Assembly (NCBI RefSeq): GCF_001005295.1
Contig: NZ_LBMK01000002.1
Coordinates: 1,271,545 to 1,335,544, forward strand
Direction of reading: 5' to 3'
Length of the DNA stretch: 64,000 nucleotides
Source: Streptomyces yangpuensis
GTDB lineage: Bacteria; Actinomycetota; Actinomycetes; Streptomycetales; Streptomycetaceae
Shown: one piece after another, positions 8,603 to 16,726 of the stretch
Position numbering within the stretch: the stretch's first letter is position 1
How the letters are laid out: the number at the start of each line of letters is the position of its first letter
Translations under genes and position numbers: made by a program
The notes under the pieces: generated by a model
Database searches by the model: none
What the model was told of the DNA's origin: nothing
What the model saw: only the letters and a program-made list of their open reading frames with translations

Positions 8603-9604
8603 ATGCCTGCAAAGGGTAAGCACCGCCGTCCCAAGTCCCTTTTCTTTTCCCGCGGATTCGCGGTCGCAGGCACCGGTGGTGCGGCCCTCGCCCTGCCGCT
8701 GACGGTCGCCGCCGGCGCCCACGCGGCCGGCCCGCAGACGGCGCCCGCCGCCGCACCTGCCGTCGCCCCCGCCGTGGCCCAGCAGGTCCCCGCCGCGCTC
8801 CAGGCCGCCCCCGCGGCCGGCGTGCAGGCCGCACCGGCCGTCTACACGGTCGTCCCGGGCGACTGCCTCTCGGTGATCGCTGCGGAGCACAGCCTGGACG
8901 GCGGCTGGCAGCGGTTGTACGAGCGCAACCGCGAGGCCGTCGGCAGCGACCCGTCGCTGATCCACCCCGGCCTGAAGCTGACCCTCGGCGGTCGTGGCGA
9001 GGCCGCCCCGCTCGGCACCGTCCCCGCCCCGCGGACCGCCTCCGAGGCCGCCCCGAAGGCCTCCCCGAAGGCCGCTCCGAAGGCGGCCCCCAAGGCAGCC
9101 CCCGAGGCCGGGTCCGAGCCGGCCGGGCAGGCCGCCGTCCCGCGGGTGCAGCGGGACGCCGCCCCCGAGGCCCCCGCCGTCCAGCCGGCCGCCGCCGTCG
9201 CCGGATTCGTCGCCCCGGTCGGCGGTGGCGTCTCCACCCAGTACAAGGTCGCCGGTGCCATGTGGTCCTCCGGTTACCACACGGGCGTCGACTTCATCGC
9301 CCCCATGGGCACCAGCGTCAAGGCCGTCGGCGCCGGCACCGTGGTCTCCGCGGGCTGGAGCGGCTCGTACGGCAACGAGGTCGTCATCCGGCACGCGGAC
9401 GGCAAGTACTCCCAGTACGCCCACCTGTCCCAGCTCTCCGTCTCCTCCGGCCAGAGCGTCACCGCCGGCCAGAGCATCGGCCTCTCCGGCTCCACCGGCA
9501 ATTCGACCGGCCCGCACCTGCACTTCGAGATCCGCACGAGCCCGTCCTACGGCTCGGACATGGACCCGATCGCCTACCTCCGCTCGAAGGGCGCCTCCCT
9601 CTGA
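8603..9604 (+). CDS. Secreted LysM / M23-family cell-wall endopeptidase
   Basis: A 333-residue exported protein. A basic N terminus and hydrophobic stretch (residues 18-41, ending near AHAAG) form a signal peptide. An Ala/Pro linker follows, then a LysM domain beginning YTVVPGDCLSVIA at residue 81. A low-complexity Lys/Ala/Pro linker comes next, and then a C-terminal M23 peptidase with the HTGVDF and HLHFEI zinc motifs. It should cut peptidoglycan cross-bridges during growth or spore germination. Control by the upstream c-di-AMP riboswitch links it to osmotic and cell-wall stress. A strong terminator follows. Confidence 0.95.
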   Translation: MPAKGKHRRPKSLFFSRGFAVAGTGGAALALPLTVAAGAHAAGPQTAPAAAPAVAPAVAQQVPAALQAAPAAGVQAAPAVYTVVPGDCLSVIAAEHSLDGGWQRLYERNREAVGSDPSLIHPGLKLTLGGRGEAAPLGTVPAPRTASEAAPKASPKAAPKAAPKAAPEAGSEPAGQAAVPRVQRDAAPEAPAVQPAAAVAGFVAPVGGGVSTQYKVAGAMWSSGYHTGVDFIAPMGTSVKAVGAGTVVSAGWSGSYGNEVVIRHADGKYSQYAHLSQLSVSSGQSVTAGQSIGLSGSTGNSTGPHLHFEIRTSPSYGSDMDPIAYLRSKGASL

Positions 9605-9631
9605 CGGCACCCGCCGACGGAGCACCGACAC

Positions 9632-9670
9632 GCGTGGGGCCGGGACCCGAGGGGGGTCCCGGCCCCACGT
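9632..9670 (+). terminator. Rho-independent terminator after the M23 peptidase
   Basis: GTGGGGCCGGGACC (9634-9647) pairs perfectly with GGTCCCGGCCCCAC (9655-9668) around a 7-base loop. It lies 30 bases after the peptidase stop and is followed by a T-rich stretch. Confidence 0.85.
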
Positions 9671-9767
9671 GTACTTATTCCTTACATCCCGCGTGGTATA
9701 GATCACGGCCCGTCAACCCCTCATTACGTTGGCGTAGGTTGGTTACGGGAGTGAAGGATGGGTTCTC

Positions 9768-10553
9768 GTGGCAGCGACGACGACGAAACTCAAGACCATC
9801 GGCTCGTACGCGGCGATCGGGGACAGCTTCACAGAGGGCGTGGGGGACCCGGGGCCGGGAGATTCCTTTCTCGGCTGGGCGGACCGGCTCGCCGTGCTCC
9901 TGGCAGATCGGCGTGACGAGCACGACTTCCGTTATGCGAATCTCGCGGTGCGCGGGAAGCTCCTCGACCAGATCGTGGCCGACCAGGTGCCGAGAGCCAA
10001 GGCCCTCGCCCCCGACCTGGTCACCTTCTGCGCGGGCGGCAACGACATCATCCGGCCCGGCAGCGACCCGGACGACGTGGCGGAACGCTTCGAGGCGGCC
10101 GTCGCCGACCTCACCGGGGCCGTCGGCCACGTCATGATCACCACCGGGTTCGACACCCGGGGCGTACCCGTCCTCAAGCACATCCGGGGCAAGGTCGCGA
10201 CGTACAGCGCCCACGTGCGCGCCATCGCCGACCGGTACGACTGCCCCGTGCTCGACCTCTGGTCGCTGAAGTCCGTACAGGACCGGCGCGCCTGGGACGC
10301 GGACCGGCTGCACCTCTCACCCGAGGGCCACACCCGCGTCGCACTGCGGGCCGCACAGGTCCTCGGCCTGGACGTGCCCGCCGACCCCGACCAGCCGTGG
10401 CCGCAGCTGCGCCCGCGCGGCTCGGTGGACGTGACCCGCGACAACATCCAGTGGGCCCGCGAGTACCTGGTGCCCTGGATCGGCCGCCGCCTGCGTGGCG
10501 AGTCCTCCGGCGACCACGTCGAGGCGAAACGGCCGGACCTGCTGCCGCTGTAG
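9768..10553 (+). CDS. SGNH/GDSL-family hydrolase
   Basis: A 261-residue cytosolic esterase-like protein. Block I is GDSFTEG (Ser about residue 20), block III is GGNDI, and the C-terminal block V is DRLHLSPEGH with the catalytic Asp and His. The natural ester substrate is unknown. No signal peptide is seen, which separates it from the secreted GDSL lipases. GTG 9768 is chosen because AAGGATGG lies upstream and the conserved strand begins soon after. It is monocistronic, 163 bases beyond the M23 gene and its terminator. Confidence 0.9.
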   Translation: MAATTTKLKTIGSYAAIGDSFTEGVGDPGPGDSFLGWADRLAVLLADRRDEHDFRYANLAVRGKLLDQIVADQVPRAKALAPDLVTFCAGGNDIIRPGSDPDDVAERFEAAVADLTGAVGHVMITTGFDTRGVPVLKHIRGKVATYSAHVRAIADRYDCPVLDLWSLKSVQDRRAWDADRLHLSPEGHTRVALRAAQVLGLDVPADPDQPWPQLRPRGSVDVTRDNIQWAREYLVPWIGRRLRGESSGDHVEAKRPDLLPL

Positions 10554-10702
10554 CCGCCGGACGACGGGCGGGCAGGGCCGGCGGGAGGAGCGGGCGGGAG
10601 GGACGGGCAGGAGGGACGGGCGGAATCCTTCGGGGCCGGTGTGCGTTGGGATGGGCGTAGCGATACGACCGCACCGACGACCCCACCCTCCCTGGAGGCG
10701 CT

Positions 10703-11944
10703 TTGACCGGCTCCCGTCCCCTCCGCCCGCGGCTGCGCGCCCTGCGGCCCGAAGCCTTCGGCGCGGACCCGTCCGGCGCCAGGCTGGAGCGGATCCGCCG
10801 CTCGCCGAACTTCGCCGACGGCGTCTTCCAGAACCCGGTCGGGGCCCGGAACAGGCCCTCGGGGTCGATGACCGAGTTCGCGAAGATCTACTTCCACCGT
10901 GAGCAGCGGGTCCGGCGCAGCCCGGCGGCAGCCATCCCGGTGCACCCGACCACCCTCGCCGACCTGGCGAAGCCGCCCACGAGCGGTCTGCGCCTGACCT
11001 GGATGGGGCACTCCAGCGTGCTCGCGGAGATCGACGGGCACCGGGTGCTGTTCGACCCGGTGTGGGGCGAGCGCTGCTCCCCCTTCCCGTTCGCCGGCCC
11101 CAGGCGGCTGCATCCGGTTCCGGTCCCGCTGGCCGCGCTCGGCGAGGTCGACGTCGTGGTCATCTCGCACGACCACTACGACCACCTCGACCTGCCGACG
11201 ATCAAGGCGCTGGCCGGCACGGACACGCTCTTCGCCGTCCCGCTCGGCGTCGGCGCGCACCTGGAACACTGGGGCGTGGCGGCCGACCGGCTGCGCGAGC
11301 TCGACTGGAACGAGACCACCCGGATCGGCGGCCTGTCGCTGACGGCGACGCCCGCCCGGCACTTCTGCGGCCGCGGTCTGCGCAACCAGCAGCACACCCT
11401 GTGGGCCTCCTGGGTGGTCGCGGGCGACGAGCACCGGATCTACCACAGCGGGGACACCGGCTACTTCCCCGGCTTCGCGGAGATCGGCGCCGCGCACGGG
11501 CCCTTCGACGCCACGATGATCCAGATCGGGGCCTACTCGGAGTACTGGCCCGACATCCACATGACACCCGAGGAAGGCATGCGCGCCCACCTCGACCTCC
11601 AGGGCGGCGCCGCTCACGGCACGATGCTGCCGATCCACTGGGGCACCTTCAACCTGGCCCTGCACCCGTGGGACGAGCCGGGCGAGGGCACCCTGGCCGC
11701 CGCCGAGGGCGCCGGAGCGGCCGTCGCGCTGCCGATCCCGGGCCAGCCCTTCGAGCCCGGAGCCGAGGGGACGCCGGCCCAGCCGTGGTGGCGGCCGTTC
11801 GTGGTCGCGGCGACGGCGGGCGGAGCCGTGGACGGGCCTGCGGCCGTGCCCTCGCACCAGGCCGGCGGAGCGGCGGCGACAGCGGCCCGCGGGGTGTCCA
11901 CGGCAGTGAGCGAGCAGGGGAAGCCGGAGTCCGTGGGGTCGTAG
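10703..11944 (+). CDS. Metallo-beta-lactamase-fold hydrolase (NAPE-PLD/UlaG-like)
   Basis: A 413-residue MBL-fold protein with the metal motif HDHYDHLD, followed by HFCGRG, HSGDTGYF and PIHWGTF, the order typical of the NAPE-phospholipase D/RomA branch. The early WMGHSSVLAEIDG segment is the substrate-edge strand of that branch. The activity could be on lipid or phosphodiester substrates and is not defined. The start is TTG 10703 with CTGGAGG nine bases upstream. The last 40 residues are Ala-rich and probably disordered. Confidence 0.85.
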   Translation: MTGSRPLRPRLRALRPEAFGADPSGARLERIRRSPNFADGVFQNPVGARNRPSGSMTEFAKIYFHREQRVRRSPAAAIPVHPTTLADLAKPPTSGLRLTWMGHSSVLAEIDGHRVLFDPVWGERCSPFPFAGPRRLHPVPVPLAALGEVDVVVISHDHYDHLDLPTIKALAGTDTLFAVPLGVGAHLEHWGVAADRLRELDWNETTRIGGLSLTATPARHFCGRGLRNQQHTLWASWVVAGDEHRIYHSGDTGYFPGFAEIGAAHGPFDATMIQIGAYSEYWPDIHMTPEEGMRAHLDLQGGAAHGTMLPIHWGTFNLALHPWDEPGEGTLAAAEGAGAAVALPIPGQPFEPGAEGTPAQPWWRPFVVAATAGGAVDGPAAVPSHQAGGAAATAARGVSTAVSEQGKPESVGS

Positions 11945-12186
11945 CGAACGGCCCGGGCAGGACGCACCGACGGCCCCCGCCGCCGGGGTGCCGTCGGGCG
12001 GCCGCAGCGGCCCGACCGGCGCATTCGGGCTGCTGTACGAGCGCTCCATCGGGAGCGGGAAGCACCCCCGTGAAGTTCACCGACTCGTGGTCCGGGGCGG
12101 GATTGCGGGGTCTAGCGTGGGTATTCGGTGATCAACACCGGGCCCCGGGAACGACGGGGGCCGGGCCCCACGTACCGAGGACGCCG

Positions 12187-13989
12187 ATGTCCGGACCCCG
12201 CGCCGCACGCCACGCCCCGTCGAGACACACCGTCACCGGTCCTGGCCGGCAGCTACGCCCCCAGTTGGTACGGGCCGCCCTCCTGCCCACGCTGGCCGCC
12301 GCGCTCAGCGGCGCGGCCGCGGTGATCTTCACCCTCCAGCTCGGCGGCGGCGCCGGCGACCGCGACGCCCGGCTCTGGCCGGTGCTCACCGGCTGCGCCC
12401 TGCTCGCGGCCGGCTCCCTCGCCGCGGCCCTGCTCGGCGCGCAGCGCGCGGCCAAGGCCGTCCGGGACCGGTGCGAGGCGCTGCGCCGCTCCAGCGTGCG
12501 GGGCCGCCAGGAGCTGCGGACGGCCGCGGACCGGCTGGAGCGGGGCGAGATCCCGCAGCGGCCGGTCCGCGGCGGGCCGAACACACCGCTCACCGGGAGC
12601 GACCCGGCGGGCGTGGACGAGTTCTGGCTGCTCTCCCAGGAACTGCGCGGCGCCCGCGAGCAGGCCCACACCACCCTCGTACGGCTGGCCGCGCCGGCCG
12701 CCCCGACCGACAGCGAGCGCAAGGTCGAGGTCTTCGTCAACCTCGCGCGCCGGCTCCAGTCCCTGGTCCACCGCGAGATCTCGCTGCTGGACGACCTGGA
12801 GGACACGGTCGAGGACCCGGACCTGCTCCGGGACCTCTTCCACGTCGACCACCTGGCAACCCGGATCCGCCGCCACGCCGAGAACCTCGCGGTGCTGGGC
12901 GGTGCGGCCTCCCGCCGCCAGTGGACCCGGCCGATCGACCTGAGCGAGGTGCTCCGCTCCTCGGTCGCGGAGGTCGAGCAGTACACGAGGGTCAAGGTCG
13001 TTCCGCCGGCGGGCGGCAGCGTACGCGGCCACGCCGTCGCCGACGTGGTGCACCTGCTGGCCGAACTCGTGGAGAACGCCACCGTGTTCTCCGCCCCCGA
13101 CACCGATGTGGTGCTGCGCGCCGAGCGGGTCACGGCCGGGATCGCGGTCGAGGTGGAGGACCGGGGACTGGGCATGCCGGCCGAGGAGCAGCACCGGATG
13201 AACGCCCTGCTCGCGGACCCCGACCAGGTGAGCGTCCGGACGCTGCTCGCGGACGGGCGGATCGGCCTGTACGTCGTCTCGGCGCTGGCCCGCCGGCACG
13301 GGATCGCAGTCGAACTCAAGTCGAACATCTACGGCGGCGTCCTCGCGGTGCTGGTGCTTCCGCAGGAACTGCTGGGGGCGGCGGACGCGGGTGACGCGGC
13401 CGGGGGCTCGCGGGTGACGCCGCCGCTGGAACCGGCACGCATGCCGCTGCCCCGCCGGGCGGACACCCCCACGATCCCCGCCCCCCGCCCCGAACCCCGC
13501 CCCGAACCCACCGCCCCGGTGGCGGAAGCCCGGTCGGCCCCCGGCTCGGGACCGGTGCGGCAGGCGGGCGCGGGCGCGGTCGGGGCCGGGGCCGGGGCGG
13601 AATCCGAGGCCGGTCGGTCCGCGGCGTCGGCAGCCGGATGCGCGCCCGGGCCGCGGCACGCCTCCACGGCGGGCGCCGGCCCCGTACTCGGCGGCGTGCC
13701 GTCGGCCCGGCCCGGCCCCGCGGCGGACGCCCGGCCGGTGCCGGAGCCGGTGCCGGAGCCGGTGCCGGTGGCGGAGGCCTGGTCCGTACCCGGCGGGGGG
13801 CCGGCGGGACAGGCGGGGGAACGGCCGACGTTGCCCCGGCGCCGGGCGCAGGAGCACCTCGCGCCCCAGCTGCGCGACGCACCCGCACCGCGGCGCCCCG
13901 CGGACGCCGAGCAGCCCGTGCACGACCCCGGCCTCATGGCCGCCTTCCAGCGCGGCTTCGGCCTCGCGCAGTCGGAGAACCAGGCATGA
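12187..13989 (+). CDS. cvnA: Conservon sensor, CvnA-type histidine-kinase-like protein
   Basis: A 600-residue membrane protein. Two hydrophobic helices (about residues 26-50 and 59-80) are followed by a linker and a dimerisation region containing LLDDLEDTVEDPDLLRDLFHVDHLATR. A GHKL ATPase domain comes next, with N-box ELVENATVFSAP and G-box DRGLGMP. The C-terminal 200 residues are Pro/Ala/Glu-rich low complexity. Conservon kinases usually lack a clear phospho-acceptor H-box, and I see none here. The following genes (roadblock, DUF742, GTPase) fix its identity as the first gene of a conservon. It overlaps cvnB by ATGA. Confidence 0.93.
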   Translation: MSGPRAARHAPSRHTVTGPGRQLRPQLVRAALLPTLAAALSGAAAVIFTLQLGGGAGDRDARLWPVLTGCALLAAGSLAAALLGAQRAAKAVRDRCEALRRSSVRGRQELRTAADRLERGEIPQRPVRGGPNTPLTGSDPAGVDEFWLLSQELRGAREQAHTTLVRLAAPAAPTDSERKVEVFVNLARRLQSLVHREISLLDDLEDTVEDPDLLRDLFHVDHLATRIRRHAENLAVLGGAASRRQWTRPIDLSEVLRSSVAEVEQYTRVKVVPPAGGSVRGHAVADVVHLLAELVENATVFSAPDTDVVLRAERVTAGIAVEVEDRGLGMPAEEQHRMNALLADPDQVSVRTLLADGRIGLYVVSALARRHGIAVELKSNIYGGVLAVLVLPQELLGAADAGDAAGGSRVTPPLEPARMPLPRRADTPTIPAPRPEPRPEPTAPVAEARSAPGSGPVRQAGAGAVGAGAGAESEAGRSAASAAGCAPGPRHASTAGAGPVLGGVPSARPGPAADARPVPEPVPEPVPVAEAWSVPGGGPAGQAGERPTLPRRRAQEHLAPQLRDAPAPRRPADAEQPVHDPGLMAAFQRGFGLAQSENQA

Positions 13990-14456
13990 CCCCCAGCAAC
14001 CTCGGCAAGGAGCGCACCACCATGGGCGGCGAAGTGGCGACGAAGACCGGCGGCCGGCTCTCGGATCTCGACTGGCTGCTCAGCGGCCTGGTCCAACGCG
14101 TCCCGTACACCCGCAGTGCCGTCCTGCTCACCGCGGACGGGCTCGTGACCTGCGTACACGGCCTCGATCCCGACAGCGCCGACCACCTGGCGGCCCTCGC
14201 CTGCGGCCTCTACTCGCTCGGCCGCAGCGCCGGGGCCCGTTTCGGCGACGGGGCCGACGTACGGCAGGTCGTCGTCGAGCTCGACACCGCGCTCCTCTTC
14301 GTCTCCGCGGCCGGATCCGGCACCTGCCTGGCCGTCCTCGCCGACCGGGACGCCGACGCCGGAGTCCTCGGCTACGAGATGGCGATGCTGGTCAAGAGCG
14401 TCCGCCCGTACCTCGCGGCCGCACCCCGGCGGCCCGCCGCGAACGTGGAGCGATGA
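13986..14456 (+). CDS. cvnB: Conservon roadblock/LC7 protein CvnB
   Basis: A 156-residue roadblock/LC7-domain protein with the typical opening LDWLLSGLVQRVPYTRSAVL and later TCLAVLADRDAD. In conservons CvnB is thought to act as a membrane-associated regulator of the GTPase CvnD, in a GPCR-like assembly. ATG 13986 overlaps the cvnA stop. ATG 14022 has a better spaced AAGGAG and would remove 12 residues before the domain. It overlaps cvnC by ATGA. Confidence 0.93.
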   Translation: MTPSNLGKERTTMGGEVATKTGGRLSDLDWLLSGLVQRVPYTRSAVLLTADGLVTCVHGLDPDSADHLAALACGLYSLGRSAGARFGDGADVRQVVVELDTALLFVSAAGSGTCLAVLADRDADAGVLGYEMAMLVKSVRPYLAAAPRRPAANVER

Positions 14457-14866
14457 GGGCCCACGGCAGGGGGGCGTACGGGAAGGGGCGGGACACACCG
14501 TGGGTCGACGACTCGGCGGGGCGCGTGCTGCGCCCGTACACCGCCAGCGGCGGTCGGACCAGGCCGGGCATCGCGCTCGACCTGCTGTCGCGGATGACCG
14601 CGACCGGCGTACGCCCGCGCGTTCCGCTCGGGGCCGAGCACACCCTCGCGCTGCGGTTGTGCGCCGGGGCGGCGGCGCTCACCGTCGCCGAGCTGGCGGG
14701 CCAGCTGCGGCTGCCCGCCACGGTGGTCAAGGTGCTGCTGTCCGATCTCATGGAATACGGGGCCGTCATGGCGCAGGCGCCCCATTACCCGGGCGGCGGG
14801 TCGTTCGCCGCCGATGACCAGTCCCTCCTCCTGGCGGTACTCGATGGCCTACGCAGACGGCTGTGA
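14453..14866 (+). CDS. cvnC: Conservon DUF742 protein CvnC
   Basis: A 137-residue DUF742 protein with the usual conservon opening (WVDD...RVLRPYTASGGRTRP). A winged-helix-like part follows (LTVAELAGQLRLPATVVKVLLSDLME). It is the adaptor of the CvnABCD complex, and its biochemical role is unclear. Start and stop overlap both neighbours, so the four proteins are probably made in fixed ratio. Confidence 0.93.
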   Translation: MRAHGRGAYGKGRDTPWVDDSAGRVLRPYTASGGRTRPGIALDLLSRMTATGVRPRVPLGAEHTLALRLCAGAAALTVAELAGQLRLPATVVKVLLSDLMEYGAVMAQAPHYPGGGSFAADDQSLLLAVLDGLRRRL

Positions 14867-15488
14867 CGCCCCCGCGACGCTGAAGATCCTGGTCGCGGGG
14901 GGTTTCGGGGCGGGCAAGACCACCTTCGTGGGGGCGGTCAGCGAGATCGAACCGCTGTGCACGGAGGAACTGCTCAGCGACCTCGGCGCGGGCGCCGACC
15001 CGCTGCACGGGGTCGAGGCCAAGACCACGACCACCGTCGCGCTCGACTTCGGCCGGATCACCCTGGACGGCCGCCACGTGCTCTACCTCTTCGGCACGCC
15101 CGGCCAGCACCGCTTCTGGTTCCTGTGGGAGGAGCTGTGCGCGGGCGCGCTCGGGGCCGTGGTGCTCGCGGACACCCGCCGCCTCGCGGACTGCTTCCCG
15201 GCCGTGGACTTCTTCGAGCGGCGCGGGATCGGCTTCGTCGTCGCCCTCAACGAGTTCGACGGCTGCCACCGCTACACGGCGGACGAGGTCCGGGACGCGG
15301 TCGGCCTGGGGCCCGAGGTGCCCGTCGTCCGGTGCGACGCGCGCCTGGCCGGATCGGGCACGGTGACGCTGGCCGCCCTGGTCCGTCACCTGCTGTACAC
15401 GTCCGCAGCCCGTACATCACCGTCGGCATCGACATCGACATCGCCATCGACCACAACGCCATCGTCACCGGAGTCGGGGGAAACGTGA
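14844..15488 (+). CDS. cvnD: Conservon small GTPase CvnD
   Basis: A 214-residue Ras/MglA-like ATP/GTP-binding protein. The P-loop is GGFGAGKTT near residue 19, the switch II region is LFGTPGQHRFWF, and NEFD replaces the usual NKxD base-recognition motif, as is common in CvnD proteins. ATG 14844 lies inside cvnC. An in-frame ATG at 14814 is also possible. The C terminus (SPSASTSTSPSTTTPSS) is a Ser/Thr-rich tail of unknown role. Its TGA overlaps the ATG of the GAF gene. Confidence 0.93.
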   Translation: MAYADGCDAPATLKILVAGGFGAGKTTFVGAVSEIEPLCTEELLSDLGAGADPLHGVEAKTTTTVALDFGRITLDGRHVLYLFGTPGQHRFWFLWEELCAGALGAVVLADTRRLADCFPAVDFFERRGIGFVVALNEFDGCHRYTADEVRDAVGLGPEVPVVRCDARLAGSGTVTLAALVRHLLYTSAARTSPSASTSTSPSTTTPSSPESGET

Positions 15489-16033
15489 TGCTGTACTACG
15501 AATCGACCGGACACCTGCTGCTCACGCCCGTGGACCGGGAGGCACCCGCACGGGCCGTCCGGCTGCGCGAACTGGGGCTGGGGGAGCGGGTGGACGGCGA
15601 ACTGGACGCCTTCGCGCGGCGCGTGGCGGACGTCCTCGGCGCCCCGCACGCGGGGGTGAACTTCGTCGGCGAGGAACGCCAGTTCTTCGCGGGCCTGCAC
15701 CACACGCCCGACGCCCCCGAGAGCGGCTACCCCGCCCGGGTCCTGCCCCGCGACCACGGCTACTGCCCGCACGTGGTGGTCCGCAGGCGCGCGCTGGTAC
15801 TGGAGGACGTACGGGACTTCGCCCGGTTCGCCGGCAACGCGGTGGTGGACGAGAGCGGGGTCCGGTCCTACCTCGGGGCGCCGCTGACCGACCGGCGCGG
15901 CATCGTCCTGGGCACGGTGTGCGCGGTGGACCTGGCGCCGCGGCGGTGGGGGACGGAGGGGCTCGCCACCGCGAAGGAGCTGGCCGCGGAGCTGGTGGCC
16001 CTGCTGCACGAGCGGGAGGACCGGCGCGCGTGA
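15488..16033 (+). CDS. GAF-domain protein, fifth gene of the conservon
   Basis: A 181-residue protein made almost wholly of one GAF domain: AFARRVADVLGAPHAGVNFV, then HGYCPHVVVRRRALVLEDV, then GVRSYLGAPLTDRRGIVLGTVCAVD. The start overlaps the cvnD stop (TGATG), so it belongs to the conservon operon. Many conservons end in a cytochrome P450 (cvnE). Here a GAF sensor takes that place, which suggests the operon senses a small ligand, light or redox state. The ligand is not predictable. Confidence 0.85.
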   Translation: MLYYESTGHLLLTPVDREAPARAVRLRELGLGERVDGELDAFARRVADVLGAPHAGVNFVGEERQFFAGLHHTPDAPESGYPARVLPRDHGYCPHVVVRRRALVLEDVRDFARFAGNAVVDESGVRSYLGAPLTDRRGIVLGTVCAVDLAPRRWGTEGLATAKELAAELVALLHEREDRRA

Positions 16034-16111
16034 GCCCGCTCGGCGGGGGCGGGCGCTACCGTCGTCGGACGAGCATCCATGCGCGCCGACGTCCGGAAGG
16101 GAGTCCCGGGG

Positions 16112-16474
16112 ATGGCCACCACCGTGCGGGACGTCCGCCTGATCGCACTGTCCCTCCCGGACAGCACCGAGAAACCGGCATGGGGCATGCCGGCCTTCCG
16201 GGTGGGCGGGAAGATCTTCGCCGCGCTCGCCGACGACGACACCTCGATCGGGGTGAAATGCCCCAAGGAGGAACGGGCCGAGCTGATCGCGGCCGAACCG
16301 GAGAAGTTCTTCCTGCGAGCCGGCCACGACGACAACTACGCGTGGATCCGGGTCCGCCTGGCAGCCGTGCGGGACGAGGCGGAGCTGCGCTCGATCCTCA
16401 CCGACTCCTGGCGCCAGGCGGCCCCGAAGCGCCTGGTCGCGGCCCATCCGGAGCTGACCGGCGGCACCGGCTGA
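16112..16474 (+). CDS. MmcQ/YjbR-like protein
   Basis: A 120-residue protein of the MmcQ/YjbR family. It has SLPDSTEKPAWGMPAFRVGGK early, a Lys/Cys centre (IGVKCPKEERAELIAA) and DDNYAWIRVRL late. The fold resembles a DNA-binding domain, but function is unproven. ATG 16112 is preferred over ATG 16079 because GGGAG lies nine bases upstream and homologous folds begin at TVRDVR. Confidence 0.82.
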   Translation: MATTVRDVRLIALSLPDSTEKPAWGMPAFRVGGKIFAALADDDTSIGVKCPKEERAELIAAEPEKFFLRAGHDDNYAWIRVRLAAVRDEAELRSILTDSWRQAAPKRLVAAHPELTGGTG

Positions 16475-16578
16475 CCTGATCGCGAACCGGTGGCGGAAAG
16501 GCGCGCGCGACCACCCGTGGAAATGCGGTATCGTTCTCATGCGCGTTCGGCCAGGGGAAACCCCAGGTCAGCGGGTAT

Positions 16579-16652
<74 letters not shown>

Positions 16653-16670
16653 CTCGAGAGAGTCGCAGGT

Positions 16671-16706
16671 CAGGGGTCGTTTCAGAGCAATCTGAAACGG
16701 CCCCTG
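16671..16706 (+). terminator. Terminator of tRNA-Pro
   Basis: CAGGGGTCGTTTCAG (16671-16685) pairs with CTGAAACGGCCCCTG (16692-16706), allowing one G-T pair, around a 6-base loop. It lies 18 bases after the tRNA and is also positioned to stop carotenoid-oxygenase transcripts from the other strand. Confidence 0.75.
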
Positions 16707-16726
16707 ACGCGTGTGCGGGCCGGGCG

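Noticed and set aside
10585..10625. G-rich repeats (GGAGGGACGGGC-like) between the SGNH and MBL genes
   Set aside because: Simple low-complexity sequence without a paired structure or conserved spacing.
13737..13790. Tandem CCGGTGCCGGAG-type repeats
   Set aside because: They encode the Pro/Glu/Val linker at the C terminus of CvnA and need no other explanation.
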